DNA of 64,000 nucleotides from Norana najaformis (taxonomy: Eukaryota > Annelida > Clitellata > Crassiclitellata > Hormogastridae). Below, in pieces: positions 1 to 14,582 of this stretch. A program made the position numbers and the translations under genes. The notes below the pieces were generated by a model. It was not told the origin of the DNA. It did no database searches and worked only from the letters and a program-made list of their open reading frames with translations. Position 1 is the first letter of the stretch; each line of letters starts with the position of its first letter. Where the stretch lies: positions 12,697,684-12,761,683 of the forward strand of contig OZ029925.1 in the NCBI GenBank assembly GCA_964023275.1, read 5' to 3'.

Positions 1-640
1 AGCAATCGTTATGGGTAGAATTACATCTTAAGGTTCTTCGTAGGCTAATGTCATCATTGCCCGCTCGGTAGAGTAACTCTGATTGAACTAGAGAATCACA
101 CTCGCGTTGTGTCAGACATTGAAGAATGGCAATAAACTATGAAGAAAACTGAACAATGCGCTCCGGACGTGAAATCAATATAGTAACTGGTACTGCACAA
201 GAAACATTTATATTATAGTATTGTCCAGATCATCGCCGAATGTAACTGCGATATTCTATCATCAGTAGGGTCTATCTACTGCACGAGCAGTGACGTACCT
301 GGCCAGGGGTCCTGGGGTTCGTACCCCTTCTGAGGTCAAACCCATCAACATTGGGCTTAATGTAAATCCCAACGAGATTTTTAGGTGCGCCCACTCCCCG
401 ATCGGTGACTGACTTCGCTCTGTCGATGGATACGATTATCGTACAGTAAAGAGCATTTTCCAGGTCGATTTCACGTATTCGGTGCCTAGTCTGTTTTATT
501 TCGATGCCTGGCCTGTTTTGCTTCCGGGTTTCCAACCTAGACTCTTCTATTCGTTAGGGGTTTCGCGTCTTTGACGCTCGCTGTCTCGGACACCTTCAAT
601 TTTCATCTAAGTACTAGACCCCCTGGTTTAAAAAGACTCA
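1..640. other. unassigned non-coding stretch
   Basis: No exon, RNA gene or recognised element could be supported here. An 87-codon open frame on the minus strand (272-535) has no family motif and no clear splice sites. Short related phrases around TGACGCTCGCT recur near 575, 800 and 850, hinting at a decayed repeat that continues to about 880. Confidence 0.3.
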
Positions 641-654
641 CAAACATTGTAAAA

Positions 655-715
655 CTCGAAATTTCTACAGCGCCCATCGAAAGCTAAGTCGCGGGAGCCA
701 GCCTATTCACATGTA
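655..715 (-). mobile_element. L2-like LINE 3'-UTR scrap
   Basis: About 60 bases match the 3' untranslated region of the L2-type LINE seen complete at its 3' end at 49190. Shared phrases include TTTCTACAGCGCCC, GAAAGCTAAGTCGCGGGA and TATTCACA. The tail and coding part are missing. It is the most truncated of nine copies in the window. Confidence 0.6.
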
Positions 716-904
716 CCCCAAGTGCGCTTAATTTCATACTGAATGCTTCAATATGCTTTGGCTTCCGGGGCTCCGCCTTGGACCCCGCTGGGGAGCTTAT
801 GACGCTCGTTAGTCCCCCTAGTCGTTAGGCGGCTTCACACTTTCGACGCTCGCTATTCCAAAACTCTTCGAGTTTCTTCTAGGGAACGGAACCCTTTGGC
901 AAAA

Positions 905-1255
905 AATCGTAATCGTAATTCCGAGATTTCTACAGCGCCCAACGAAAGCGCGCCGCGGGGACCAGTTTATTCACAGGCGCTCAGTCAAAACAAAATCGAT
1001 AGGCAAAAGGGTTCGGTTCCAGATCGAGATCCAAGAGTCAGACGGAGAGACAGCGTGGCAGCTACGGGGGGGTGTTTGGGGTTGGAGAGGAGGGAGAGAT
1101 AAGAGGAAGAAGGGGTGTCAAGATAGGATCTGTGAAAGAGGAATGTTTTGAGTTTTGAGCGAAAGGCCGAAGCAGAAATTGCAAGCGGTGGAGCATCGAT
1201 GAGTTTGTATGATGGGTCAGAAAACTGTGTGTACGCCACTGTGCACGAGCATCAC
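905..1255 (-). mobile_element. L2-like LINE 3' fragment
   Basis: Read on the minus strand this holds the end of the reverse-transcriptase ORF (a short frame with SAFRSKLKTFLF), then the 3' untranslated region and a tail of the TTACGA type (ATCGTAATCGTAAT on the plus strand at 907). It aligns over its length with the 3' end of the element at 49190-50580. It is 5'-truncated, and its reading frame is broken compared with the longer copy. Confidence 0.75.
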
Positions 1256-2497
<1,242 letters not shown>

Positions 2498-4053
2498 AGT
2501 TGCTATAAAGAAATAGGCTCCCCAATACAGGGTATGGCGAATACAAATTTATGTCAAACAGCCAAATTATGTGTATATATATATATAAATATATATAATG
2601 GAAACCAATTTGTTTTGTACAGTTAACGTGTCTGTTCTCTGTGTGCACGCGCGTGTACACACTCGTCGCGTTCACGCAGAAGCCTACATAGATAAGCCTG
2701 TGATACATATGACCCTTGTTTCTTGGCTCAATCAGTTGACAAGTGATCAATGGACTGTTGGTTCCGATAAATAACGCCCACAGGTCTCCTACAGGCACAG
2801 GCCTTCTCCCTTATCTCAGTACGGGTCTTTATGTGCTACAAAAGCTGATTAAATATACTAGCTTTTCTCGCGCAGAATATCTGCGCGCTAGTTCGGAAAA
2901 ATACCCCGTCTGGGGACAATTTCCTGTTAGCTACGGGCAATGAAAGCCATTGGGGGACTTTGTGGCAGTGAAAGAAAAATGGGATCTCTACCGTTTGACG
3001 TCTTCACATGCTGGCGAAAGATAGTGTCAGTTTCGGCAATGGTCTCAGAGGCATGTCAGCAAGTGTTTAACCGGTCTCCCACCTCATGAAGCACATGACG
3101 ACGATGACAGACATACATCTGCTACTGTTGTGATAATGAAAGAAGCACTGATCAGCAAGCGGAAACTGAATTTTCAGTGGGAGTGCAAACCAGTGGGGTC
3201 GTCCATAAAAGACGTCCGCAAAATGACCTACTTTGAAACTCGCGCCCCTTGACCTCAGTTTGCCTTACCCTCCCCATTCTCCTTTTTGGACATCTGCAAT
3301 TCAGTGGAGTTCAAAAGGGTCAGATGAGACTGCCCTGTTGATCATGCACGGCTAACTGTGCTGCAGGGTAGGGTACTTTGATACTGCCGGGTACAGCGAA
3401 GGGACTCTGATTGGATCCAATGCAGTACAGACCATCTGTTGTCGTAAGATGGCGTTTATGCACATGACGCACTGCAGTAACTGTCTGTACCAAATTTAGA
3501 TGTGGACATCTGCATTGGACATAACCCCTTCCCTCGACAGCATTTCGATGACCCTCTCTACCGAATTTGTGGACGTCATTAATGGACGACCCAAGGCAGG
3601 AAAAATTAATGGGCAGTGGCAAAATATATGTGGAATTTAAGTAAACCTTCAATGTAAGATATTTCTGAACCAGTGAGAGGAAAATCAATAGGTAAGATTG
3701 AAATGCAGAGGGAAAATATACCTTCAATGCAAGATAGCCTAACTATTTGGGAAAGTATCTCACTATCCTTGACATACCAATGTTGCATATTACCTGTAAC
3801 ATATTCACAACTTAAAACACAAATTTGGGTACTCTGAAACAAATTGTCTTAAAATGCACCACAAAGCTGTACGAGATGCATTTAGTGCACTTTCACTCGA
3901 TTCTAGTCTATGCAACCCTTTCACAGACACTCTTGCATGCCTCTGACAGTATCTTCCGGCAGTAACTATTGCTTTTTAAGCTTTCCTTCTGAACTAATTC
4001 ATTCGCTAGATATTAGAGTAGGATGGGTTGCAAGCACAGTTCTGTATGGTTGT
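2498..4053. other. non-coding stretch downstream of NDUFB9
   Basis: No recognised gene. A plus-strand frame without a start codon is open for about 75 codons at roughly 3024-3252. It contains an HDDDDRH run and a Lys-rich end, and matches no family I know. A 135-codon minus-strand frame at 3320-3727 also lacks motifs. The NDUFB9 3' UTR should lie just below 4054, but I see no clear AATAAA signal. Confidence 0.3.
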
Positions 4054-5837
4054 TTAATGCGCTTCTGGTTCAGCCTTTCCGTATTTCTTCTCCCAGCGCT
4101 CAATGTACTCCTTCTTGCGCTGTTCACGTCTGGCAAAATATTCCGGATACTGGGCCCGCTCCAGCGGATGCCACACATCAAGACCCTGAAACGCATTGCA
4201 AGATAATGTAAACACAAGTGTAACATAAATGTATGTTTGTAAGTATGCAAATATGCTTATGTATGCATGCATGTACATGACCTAGGCTACCACACACAGC
4301 ACTTCTGAGTAACTTAAAAGGTTCTGTATTAAGTGTCTAAATACTTACAGTACATTGTGAACTAACGCACAAGACAGGATTTGCCATAAAGTGCTAAAAT
4401 ATCGATAAGACTACAATCAGCCTAAAAACTGAACGGAAAGAAGAGAAATAACCATACCGAGTCTGGGAAAAGTGGAGTTCTTCCATACCCAACACCACCA
4501 GGCGAGTTCGGAACTAAAACATGAAAAATACAGAAAAGGTACAGTAAGGTAAGTGCACATTTTATTACATGCTTCTTTCAACAGTAAACTTCAAAGATGT
4601 ATGGTTCAGCATGGAGTTGAAGGATATTTCGGCAAAAGCACAAACAAGACTATAACAATCCAACAACTGGATAACCTTTCTCAATAGGTTACTTGCCTCA
4701 ACAACAAATTACACCTGAAGCAGTTGGATTCAAACCCAATACACACAGGTAAAATACAATAAAATACAGCTCAAATTTAATAATGGCCTCATACAATTAT
4801 TCATGGATTATGGAAAACACATCAACAACCCCAACAGCACTGTATTCTCTGCATTGTATTTTATACACTAGATAGATTCTTTTGCTTGCAATGAATTGTA
4901 ATGATTACAATGTACTGTACCGTGTGCAATGTACTGTATTGGTGTTTTTAACATTTTGTATAAAATGTTATATGTAATGTTATGTGTAATGTACTGAAAT
5001 GTATTCAGTGTATTGTGTTATAAAGGTTCTTACACTTGAATGGCTGAGGATGTCGTTTGAGGAAGAGTTCTTCCTCACCATCTGCCAGCATCTGCTTTGC
5101 CTTTACCATGTCCAACTCATCCTTGTGCTCATCGAAACGTGCTCGCAGGAGGACTGCATGGTAGCGGTACAAGTGTCTGCAAGCAAAACACACTAAGTTA
5201 TGTGCAATCAGTGTAATGCAGACTTCCACGGTTACGCCTTGTTGTATGATAACGAGATTTTTAAAATTGATGGATCTGCTTTGGGCACTGTTCAAAACAT
5301 TTTTGTTTCATAAGCTGTACAGATTATGTGATGACCAGCACAGTCTCATCCTGTTATGTTGTTTGTCCACAAGGCATCCTTATTTCGAGTTTTGCTTTAC
5401 AGCACCACATACGCTGCTTGAATAATTAATTATTTCCCTTATATTTATATAACGCCAGTTTCACGACGAGAAATCAACCGAGGACTATAAGCATTTCAAC
5501 ACTCAGGACTTGCTCATAGTTCTAACTCACTGAAGCTCGCACCATTGCTCTCCAACAAGGCGAGCCCTCAACCAGTCAGCCACAGTCATTTACGTGCCTA
5601 TTTATTCTTCTGTTGATTAGAGTCGAAATTTGCGATTATTAGACGAGCCGTTACTAGGCATCGGCCCTAATAGCCGTCTTACACCGGATCAAAGAGGCAT
5701 AAGTTTGTTTAGAAATTAGCAGCATACTATCAAAATAACCTAAAGTAGTAGTATGACTGGAGTTGTCGCAAAGACTCTTTGTAGAGGCGTCTAACTCTCG
5801 CCGCATGAGAGATAACCTTCGTTTGCAAGTACGACAT
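4054..5837 (-). CDS. NDUFB9: NDUFB9, complex I subunit B22 (LYR family)
   Basis: Accessory subunit of mitochondrial NADH:ubiquinone oxidoreductase, in the distal membrane arm, where it binds the acyl carrier protein through its LYR fold. CDS exons: 5740-5837, 5034-5176, 4458-4513, 4054-4185 (minus strand), with phases joining exactly into 142 aa. The start MSYLQTKV at 5837 is the first Met of the open frame that precedes the LYR region. Visible motifs: an LYR-type motif RRLYKESLR (residues 16-24), RARFDEHK (44-51), HPQPF, FPNSPGG (81-87) and WHP followed by YPEYFARREQ (from 104). All have counterparts in the human protein. The human protein is 179 aa; this one ends about 35 residues earlier, shortly after an EKKYGK stretch. 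No signal peptide is seen, as is normal for this family. An L2 fragment lies about 200 bases upstream. Confidence 0.95.
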
Positions 5838-6039
5838 CTTGATCCTCCTTGACGGTCGCCGTGTTTTGCCTGCACCTACAAAATAGCCCAAGCAATACGC
5901 CTCGCCCAAATAAAAATAGTCCAATATCACATCCTAAAATGAACACAATAAAACAACAGAATTAACAACTCCAGTATAATATACTTGAAAGCCGATTTAG
6001 AGAATGAAACAGCCAAGATTAAACTTAATTAAACGATCT

Positions 6040-6310
6040 AATAATTTACTCTGCGGTCTGTCACTCAAAACTGAAAACACTCCTCTTCCACAAGATTCTT
6101 CCTCTTCTCCTTCTCACTTTCCGGTTCATGTCCAAACAGCATCCACCAGACTCTGCCTGATTCTTGCTTGGATCTTGACCTGCAACCGAACCCTTCTTGT
6201 CTAGCGATTTTTTTTGACTGAGCGCCGGTAAATAAGCTGGTTTCCGCGACCTAGCTTTCGTTGAGCGCTGTAGAAATCTCAAGCTTACGATTACGACTAC
6301 GAACTGATTA
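6040..6310 (+). mobile_element. L2-like LINE 3' fragment
   Basis: Begins inside the C-terminal coding part (SLKTENTPL, the usual LKT-LF region), continues through the 3' untranslated region (GACTGAGCGCCGGTAAATAAGC, split by small changes) and ends in TTACGATTACGACTACGA. It sits just upstream of the NDUFB9 first exon in opposite orientation, so it could affect that promoter. No function is shown. Confidence 0.75.
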
Positions 6311-7288
6311 GTTCTGCTTAATGAAATAGGCCATTTCAACGGCTAAAACGACCAATGTTAATTGAATTAAAATGTCTAATAACTGATAAGGCCCATTATG
6401 GCACGATATTTTTGTAGAGGCCAAGGAATGGAAAGGCATGGCGGTCGAGCATTTGTTTTAAAAGTTGACATACATGTAGCTACAACGGTAGCCAAATCGC
6501 GATCCGGGGAAAGGTAGTTGGATTATATCCTGACCATACATGAGCTAATTTCATTTGTCAAAGGAGAGGGGGAGAGACAGAGAGAGAAAGAGAGAGAGAC
6601 GGACAAACAGACAGACAGGCAATGTAATGAAAAGCGTGAGAATTTTGCAGCACCAAATAAAAGCTGCTCCAGGGAGACCAGTGCATTTACCGAAAGCGTG
6701 GTAGGCTCTATAGGCTGTTTCCGTGTCCTCTCGGATTCTCTTCTTGGCATTCGACCAGGCTCACCCTAGAATTTGGCTTGCACAACTATTTTTCTTAGAA
6801 ATGACCATCAACTGATGCCTTAAGCATTAATACAGTGGCGCTATAGAAGTTCTCAGATTAGATTAGAGAAAGAGGAAGGACAAGATATTGAGAAGAGGAA
6901 AGAAGAAGTGCAGGAGAGAAGATGAGAGCTCTACTCTGGCATTATTTGCTTACAGATGAACTCTATTAATCATTTAGCATAGCAAACAAGCAGTTCGAGA
7001 GCTACTTAGAAGGCGCTATAATATGTAAGTCATGCAAACACATACAGATAATCTCATTTTTTACAACATCGAATTAACATATTTTTAAAGTAATCTAAAG
7101 CACTTTTCCTGTGCCTGAAACCCACCTATCCACAATATTCATATACATCTTTTAAGAAATTCTCTTCCTTTGTATCTCACCCTTCAGACTTTTATAATCT
7201 TTATAACAACTGTCTAGTGATTGACCTTGTTTGTATACCCCCCCCCCCCCATATAACAATATCTCGATCAATTTCGTTCTTCTGCACC
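6311..7288. other. NDUFB9-COG7 intergenic stretch
   Basis: No exon found. It holds a GA-rich run (6563-6625), a minus-oriented copy of the dispersed 140-bp repeat family (about 6785-6870), and a C-run at 7240-7250 just below the COG7 stop. The COG7 3' UTR must lie here, but no clear polyadenylation signal was seen. Confidence 0.4.
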
Positions 7289-10200
7289 TCATTCTAGTCG
7301 AAGTCCTCGCATGTTTGCGATTGCGCTCGAAAGTCTCTGCAGCGAATTCTCAGCAAGATCCGTATATTCGTCTTGTGATGCCTTCAACAGCGACACAAGA
7401 TTCTTCATTGTGTCCGAGGTCTCCAGTCCCAAGTCATCGAGTACATTTGTCAAGTAGTCTGCAAATTATAAGTTACAACATGGACTAATTCAGTGGAGTA
7501 ATCACAAGGTTATATAGGGCAGTGTTTCTAATTAGTCTAGCAATAACCTAAAGACTTCTATTTAGTCTAACAAAATCAACAGACTTTATATTCGTCTAAA
7601 CATAATCAAAGACTTATCACACTAGATATAATCTGTGTTTGTAAGGTACTTGAAAGGCACTCAAAATGCCTCGTATTCCTTTTTCTACATCATATTTTGT
7701 CCTGATTTATTCTATCTATCTCCTATTCCCTGCCCTCCTATTTCTATTCCTCCTCCTATTCCTCTTTCTGTCATCCTCCTCTTATTCTTCAGAGATCTTA
7801 CCGATGTCAGTGATGAGCTGTTTTGTAGAAGGTTCTGCCAGTTCGGAAATCTTGAGGATCTGCTCTGAGTAGACGTGCATGCAGCCACGAGCGACTGACT
7901 CAAGCCACAGCTGAGCCAAGTGCTCAGGCAGCTCACCTAAACCATAAACAATACACCAGTTTATTTAATTTCAATTAATTAATTATTAATTTAGCACCAA
8001 TAAAACAAGACATTGAGACAATTTTGCTAATATTAAATTCATATGCATTTCTTTAAAAGATTTTTTTGCACGTCACACATTTTTAAAGGTACTCTGTGCC
8101 TCAGAGTCAGATTAATTACCTTTGTCAACACAGAAATGCAGCATTCCATTGTACTGCATATAAGAAAGTGCAATGGGGTTCAAATCCCTCTCAGCACAGA
8201 AATTTGTTTCGAGGTTTTGGTTCTATCTGCTACCTCTAGCAAACTGAGCTATATGTGTACACTGACAGATGGCAAGGGAGAGAACTGGTCACTCACCCTC
8301 ATATGCCAAGGCTAAGAAAATTGAAGTAGCAAACGTGCTATACCCATTGCAGCCCATAGCTAAAGGAACTGCTCTTCTTACTCTTCTTTATGGACTCCAG
8401 CATTATTTAGGTTAGCAAGGAGTGCCTTCAAGGGTGCCATACTTAGAAGGTACTACAGTATAAGACTATTCAGTTACATTACATTACAATCTAAGGACCC
8501 AAACATAGTGAATGGTTTCATCGACTGACCAATGTCACCGGTGTACGGTAGCTTTCCATACTTGATGGCAACGGTCAACATAGGATTGCTTTCCATTGTG
8601 AACGGTTCCAACTGTTGGGGTAGAGTCATCAGGTATTGGCCAATCTAGAAACACAAACACATGCTAATCTCAGAACTTTTTGACCACCATTATGTACCGG
8701 TGTGGGCTTAAATTATTCAATTAATTAACTAATTTGAAATATTGTTGTTTGTTTAGGGGAACTACCAATACAGTTAATTAACTGGTTAAACTTTCCTCTG
8801 TAGTTGTTGGTTAAAGTAGCTGTCTTACAATTAATTAATTAACTATAGTGCATTTTTCATTTAGGGGATACCAATCAGTATCTTTTTCAGACCTTGGTGA
8901 TATACTCCTGGGGCGTCAAACTGAAGTCAGGAAGGTTTGATGTGAGCGCACTGCCAGTTATTCCTGTCCTCCAGATCTGAAACAGAAACATCTCTAAAAG
9001 CTGAGCTAATCGCATTTATTTCTTACATTTTACACAAGCAGTGCCCAGTTAAAGAGTGCAAACACATTCTTAACTGTCTGTTTAAAACTTGGACAATGTT
9101 TGTAATTGTAATTGTAATCTGACATTTATAAAGCACCACTTCAAGAATAGACTCATCAGAGGCGCTCCCAACCCGAACCAGTGAAACCACTGTCAAATAA
9201 TACAGACTTCAGGTGCTTGCAAAACTGCAGAAGGGAGAAACTGAAGAATTTAGTTTGTATGGATCACACACAGTCCCTATTACTTGCATGGCTGAAATCT
9301 CACCAACATCATTGCTCAATATGGACACCATCTTACCTGCATGGCTGGACCTTAAGCCAGATGTGATGCCCACCTGAACCACATGCACATCATCTTACCT
9401 GCATGTTTGGAACTTGGACCAGATGCTGCTGCAGAGGTGCAAATACGATATCAAAGGAGAACTTGTGGACGTGTCGACTCAGCGCATAGATGTCTTCCTT
9501 CACCTCATCCAACACTGATGGAGAATCACCTGATGCAGCGAAAACAAATGTCCTGTAACAATATACTTACGTAGCTCCTAAACCTGCTAGCAAAATAGAA
9601 AAATGTCGACTTAAGTTCGGCTAGAAGAAAGATGTCCTGGATGCCCTAACCTTTCCTTAACTTACCTTGTCTTGCTCATATCTTACCTTGCCTTATCTTA
9701 GCTTACCTTATTTTGCTGGTGCCTGGTATCTTACCATAACTTCACTTAACTTGCTGGCATCTTATACCTTTATCTAATTTTTCTAGTTTCTTGCCTTACC
9801 TGAACTTACCATACATTTGAGCTAAACCTTGGTTTGAGCTAAACCATGACTGACCTTCTTCCAGCTGTGTAATCAGTGATTCCAGTGCTTGTCTGTTGTC
9901 AGTGTTCTCAAGCAAAAGTTGACGATAGTCTCTAAACGGATTTCTTTTCAACTCTGATCTGAAAAACAGACAGACAACTAACAGAAAATTAATCTTAAAC
10001 AAATCAATCAAAGTCAAACAAAATTTGGGATCTATGTCCAAACCCATATTATATTAGAATTTGGATTGAGCGCCTCTGCATAGATACCTTAAAGGGGTGC
10101 TATATAAATGTTTATGAATGAATGAATGATGTTGCATAACTGAGTACATAATCTATACAGTACTTCTATACTGCACTCAAAGTGCTTCCAATCTACATGA

Positions 10201-13200
10201 AACTGAACACAGTTGGGCTTCTCCAACGGATTACAGTTTTGACTACATTTTCACCAAGCGACCTTTGACCAATGCCTTGTTCACCGTGGTAATGATGCTA
10301 CATAAATCGTTATATTAGAATCTTGTTTTCCAAGACCTATCAAATTTCGACCAGGCTTCTCAAGTGGATTCCAATATTTTACTACAGTTTCACAGAAAGT
10401 CACCATCAGTTGATGCCTTGTACATTATCACCGCAACTCCTAACGCAATCGAACGATGCATGTTTCTGGTTACACTGAGCCAAGCTGAGAGTAACTAGAA
10501 ACTAATAAGCACTTTGGGAGCATTTCTGATGTCTACTCACCGAATAAGATTTTCCTTGCGTGAAGAGGAACTGGCTGAAGCACAGTAACGGCCGACAGTA
10601 GATACGATGCTACTGACAAGCAGCTGATCTAATTCTTCCAGGTGCATGATCAAATCACCTACACCAGAAAACAGGGTGCTTCTGCAAAAAGATCTTTAGT
10701 TTCAGACGCATGCTATGTAGAAAAGACTTAGCTCAGTGCTTTACCCAACAGATCCAAGTCTCAAGATGCGGGACATTGAAAGCACCCTCTAACATGCAAT
10801 ATTAAAACATGAATTATAATGCAATGTGGCCCGGGCAATGGATCCCGAAATAGAATAAGCCATGGAAACTGACTCTGTTACAACATAAATACGTTATGAT
10901 GATATTAGATTTGGCTTCCAAAGGTTATAAGGAGGTTGTGGCATGGATCTAAAAATTTCAGCATTGTCTCATCAGCTACAAACTAGCAAAAGGCACTACT
11001 CCAAGCACAAAACAGTCAGGTACCGCATGTCTGGATGATGCGAAGAGAGTTCTGGAATGATGCCCATTCGTCTGAATCATCCATTCCAGGGCTAGAGTCG
11101 ATCTTGCACTTCTCAGAGATGTTTACGAGGACTCGCTCAAACTCTACCAGATACTTCTTGAAGTAATTCTGAAAACAAGAAATTTTATCACAGAAAAACT
11201 CAGTATGAATCGTTTGCAGCGTTCACTGCCAACTCCGTCTGAAGAAAATATTAGTTACATAAATCAATATTTGTGTATTTTTTAATTTGCCGTCTGTTTC
11301 TGTCTGCTCTGCAAGTTGTCTGCAAGTGGTTCAGGTCTAGGCTTAAATCCCATGTTTTCTGGATTGCCCATTTCTGTCCACTGGATTGTAATTGTGCAAT
11401 GTGGTTTTATTTATAACTAACCATGAACTGATGTCTCGTGCATTGCAATAACAGTGCCTTAGAAGTTACGATAACAGTGACACAATAACACAATAACAGT
11501 GCCATAGAAGTTGCCACAGAATAGCAGTGCACATATACGATAGCATAACCAAACGTGTGATGTAATTAACGACTTGCCTGTAGTACTAGAGGCAGACTGA
11601 TGTAGCCACATCCACTTGTTAGTTCGATACAATGTTGGTTAGCCTACAGCAGGAAAAGCCAGAATGAATGCATTTAATCAGTTAACTGCTTGTTCTCAAA
11701 CTTTAAACGTCTAAATGGAAGGTAAAGCAATTGCCTCTACACTGGTATTAATTCACTGGTATTATTAACCGTTAGAATTATGTGCAACATATTATACACA
11801 ATTTAAGCACTACTCTGTCATCGAGTAGAATCTGGCACTGGTATAAGCTGGGAAGTAAATGGCAATTCCTGCAAAGCATTGGCCCCATGTGCAGAACATT
11901 ACGATTTGTCTGAGAAAACAAAGAGCACCTTGCCTGCATTTCACCATGGGACAGTTACTTATTACCATACTTACTCACGGATCTGATTATTATAAAGTGC
12001 CACTGTCCTGCGATGGTTAGGCCCCATGTCCAGCACCTAGGGATTTACTCACGGCCAACTTGAGAACCTAAGAAAATGCGCATCTCCCATACTTCTCACT
12101 GAGAGTTTACAGCATTTGATTTGGGGATTTAGCACTTACGACAGACGCAGTGGCAAATAACTTTGAGACGGACTCTCCAAGTAGAGTGACACAATCCATC
12201 ACGTCCTCGTGGTCCTGCAAATAAGTATGCAACAGAGACACAATCTGGATGATTGCTAAAGTTTCAGGCTGGCGATTGATAAACTTTTGGTCTACGTAAT
12301 TTTATCATAAGTTTAATTAAAAGACAGTCTAAGTGCCTTGACCTGGCCACCTTGACCGACAGCCTCATTGATTAACTGCTCGACTGACTGACTACCAGAC
12401 AGACTTACTGGGACTTTGCCTTACTGTCTGACATCTTCACTTCACTAACCTATCTATATACTGCTAGTAGAATGATTCTATGACTTACTTCCTGTCTTGC
12501 TGACTGACTAGTTGACTGACTTATTACAGTACTTAGTAATCTAATACTTCCAGGCGCATGATCAAATTGATTGACTCACTGACGGACTTGCTAACTGCCT
12601 GACTGACTGTGTCATTGCCTGTCTGACTACAGTAACTGACTGATTGACTAGCTGACTGGCTGACTGACCAATTGACTTGTTGATCTCTGACTACTGTAAC
12701 TGCTTGACTAACCAGCTGATTAACTGATTGACTAACTGATTGTTTGATTGACTGAGAGCGCTAATCTATGACTGTGGTAACTGCCTGGCTGACCAGCTGA
12801 CGGACTAGAGAAGAAATGAGCAAAATCTGACCAGTCGGATGTTGTCAAGAGCAGCAGTGAGAAGATCTTCTTCATAGCGACTGAACTTCGATGTGTAAAC
12901 ACGAAATGGAGAATAAATGGCCTGAGCCAACCGATCAACACACGCTGTGTACAGCGAACCTCCTGTACACAAATACAATTAACATCTTAACGATAATGAT
13001 AATTAAGTTAACAAGGAGGATAACAAAAAATGATGTAAAAGGTTACACAAAATTAGTCTGGGGTAAAAATAGCATATCTAAGAAATCAGACTTTGCTGTC
13101 GAAGGTGACATTGAGGATGGTATCACCCATGCCAGGAACATCACTTAGTACTGATAATTACTGAGTGGTCTGTTCTGAAATAATAGAGGTGCTATAAAAC

Positions 13201-14525
13201 TTCACCAATAAACTTAAAATACACTAGTGCTGAACACACTTTTATCAGTAGCTTCATTATACCTGCAGTCATGCCTCTAGCCATGAGTAGTCATAACTGT
13301 GTTAAACATCTCAGTAACCTGATCAAACCTGAAACCATACCTGTGCCAGGTGAGTCAATTGCTGCCTCCAAATGATTCACAAACTGATCAGTTATCTGTT
13401 GATTACAGTAAAACAATATAAAATTATTAAAAACTGAAAATGATATGCATACAAAAAGTGCAAAAGAGCAAAAAACCCAATGAAAAACTGAGAAACACAC
13501 AGGCACTCACAGACAAATATTCAGACAGATAGATAGATATGCAGAGACACAGATAGACAGCTAAACAGGCAGGCAGAGACTGACTTCTGACTACCTTGCG
13601 CAGAGTGATGAGATCTTGGATGGGCAAGGCAGCATTAGATGCTACAATTGTTTTGTCGATGCAACTGACGATCGGAGGATCCAATCCAGCCAGAGTCTCC
13701 GTCAAAAGATCACATGTGATTGAAGTGGCATCGCCACCAAAAACTTGGCTACACCACTTGGTCTAAAAGAACAAAATGCCTTGTGCAATTCAATGCAATG
13801 CAATCTTATGTGATAGAATGAATTAATGCAGAATTAATTTGATAAAAAGAGTCCCTTGATCGACACCTTGATGCAGTCAGTGTTAGCGACTTCCTTTTTT
13901 TAGCCTTGGTATACGATGACAAGTGGCCAGTCCCCTAGGTCTCACCACATGATCCTCCCATAGCGTGTGGCAAGAATACTCATCCTAAACCTGCTGATTT
14001 ACCCACAGTGTATTCTAAAACTACTCTTCTATAGCCGAGTTTGCTAAGAGGCGCTTGTCACCAGCGAAATCTAAAATCACAATCCATTGGACAGAATCAG
14101 TTGAGATCCATGCGGCCATGGAGTCCCAAATGCTTTGATTGACAAAGTTTGTTTTTCTCTGACAAGCAGTTACAACTGCAACTTACCTGAGCAGTCCAGG
14201 TGGTCAGCAGGTGATCGTAGAACTCAGTCAACCATTCCATAGCACTACCATCTGGCTGTTTCTGATGTATACGCTTCCACATCTCCTGAAGATCTCCCTA
14301 AAACACAAACAGTTGACAGCCCTGAGCAGTTTGTTCTCTATGAGGTGCTATATAAATTCACCAATACAATACAAAAACAATAACAGAATAATAACACAAT
14401 AATAATAATATAAAGAATAATAACAATAACAATACACATAACAATAAATCCTTCATTTATGAGGGATCATTCATATATCAGGAAAATAATAATAATAATA
14501 AAAATAATAATAATAAAAATAATAA

Positions 14526-14582
<57 letters not shown>

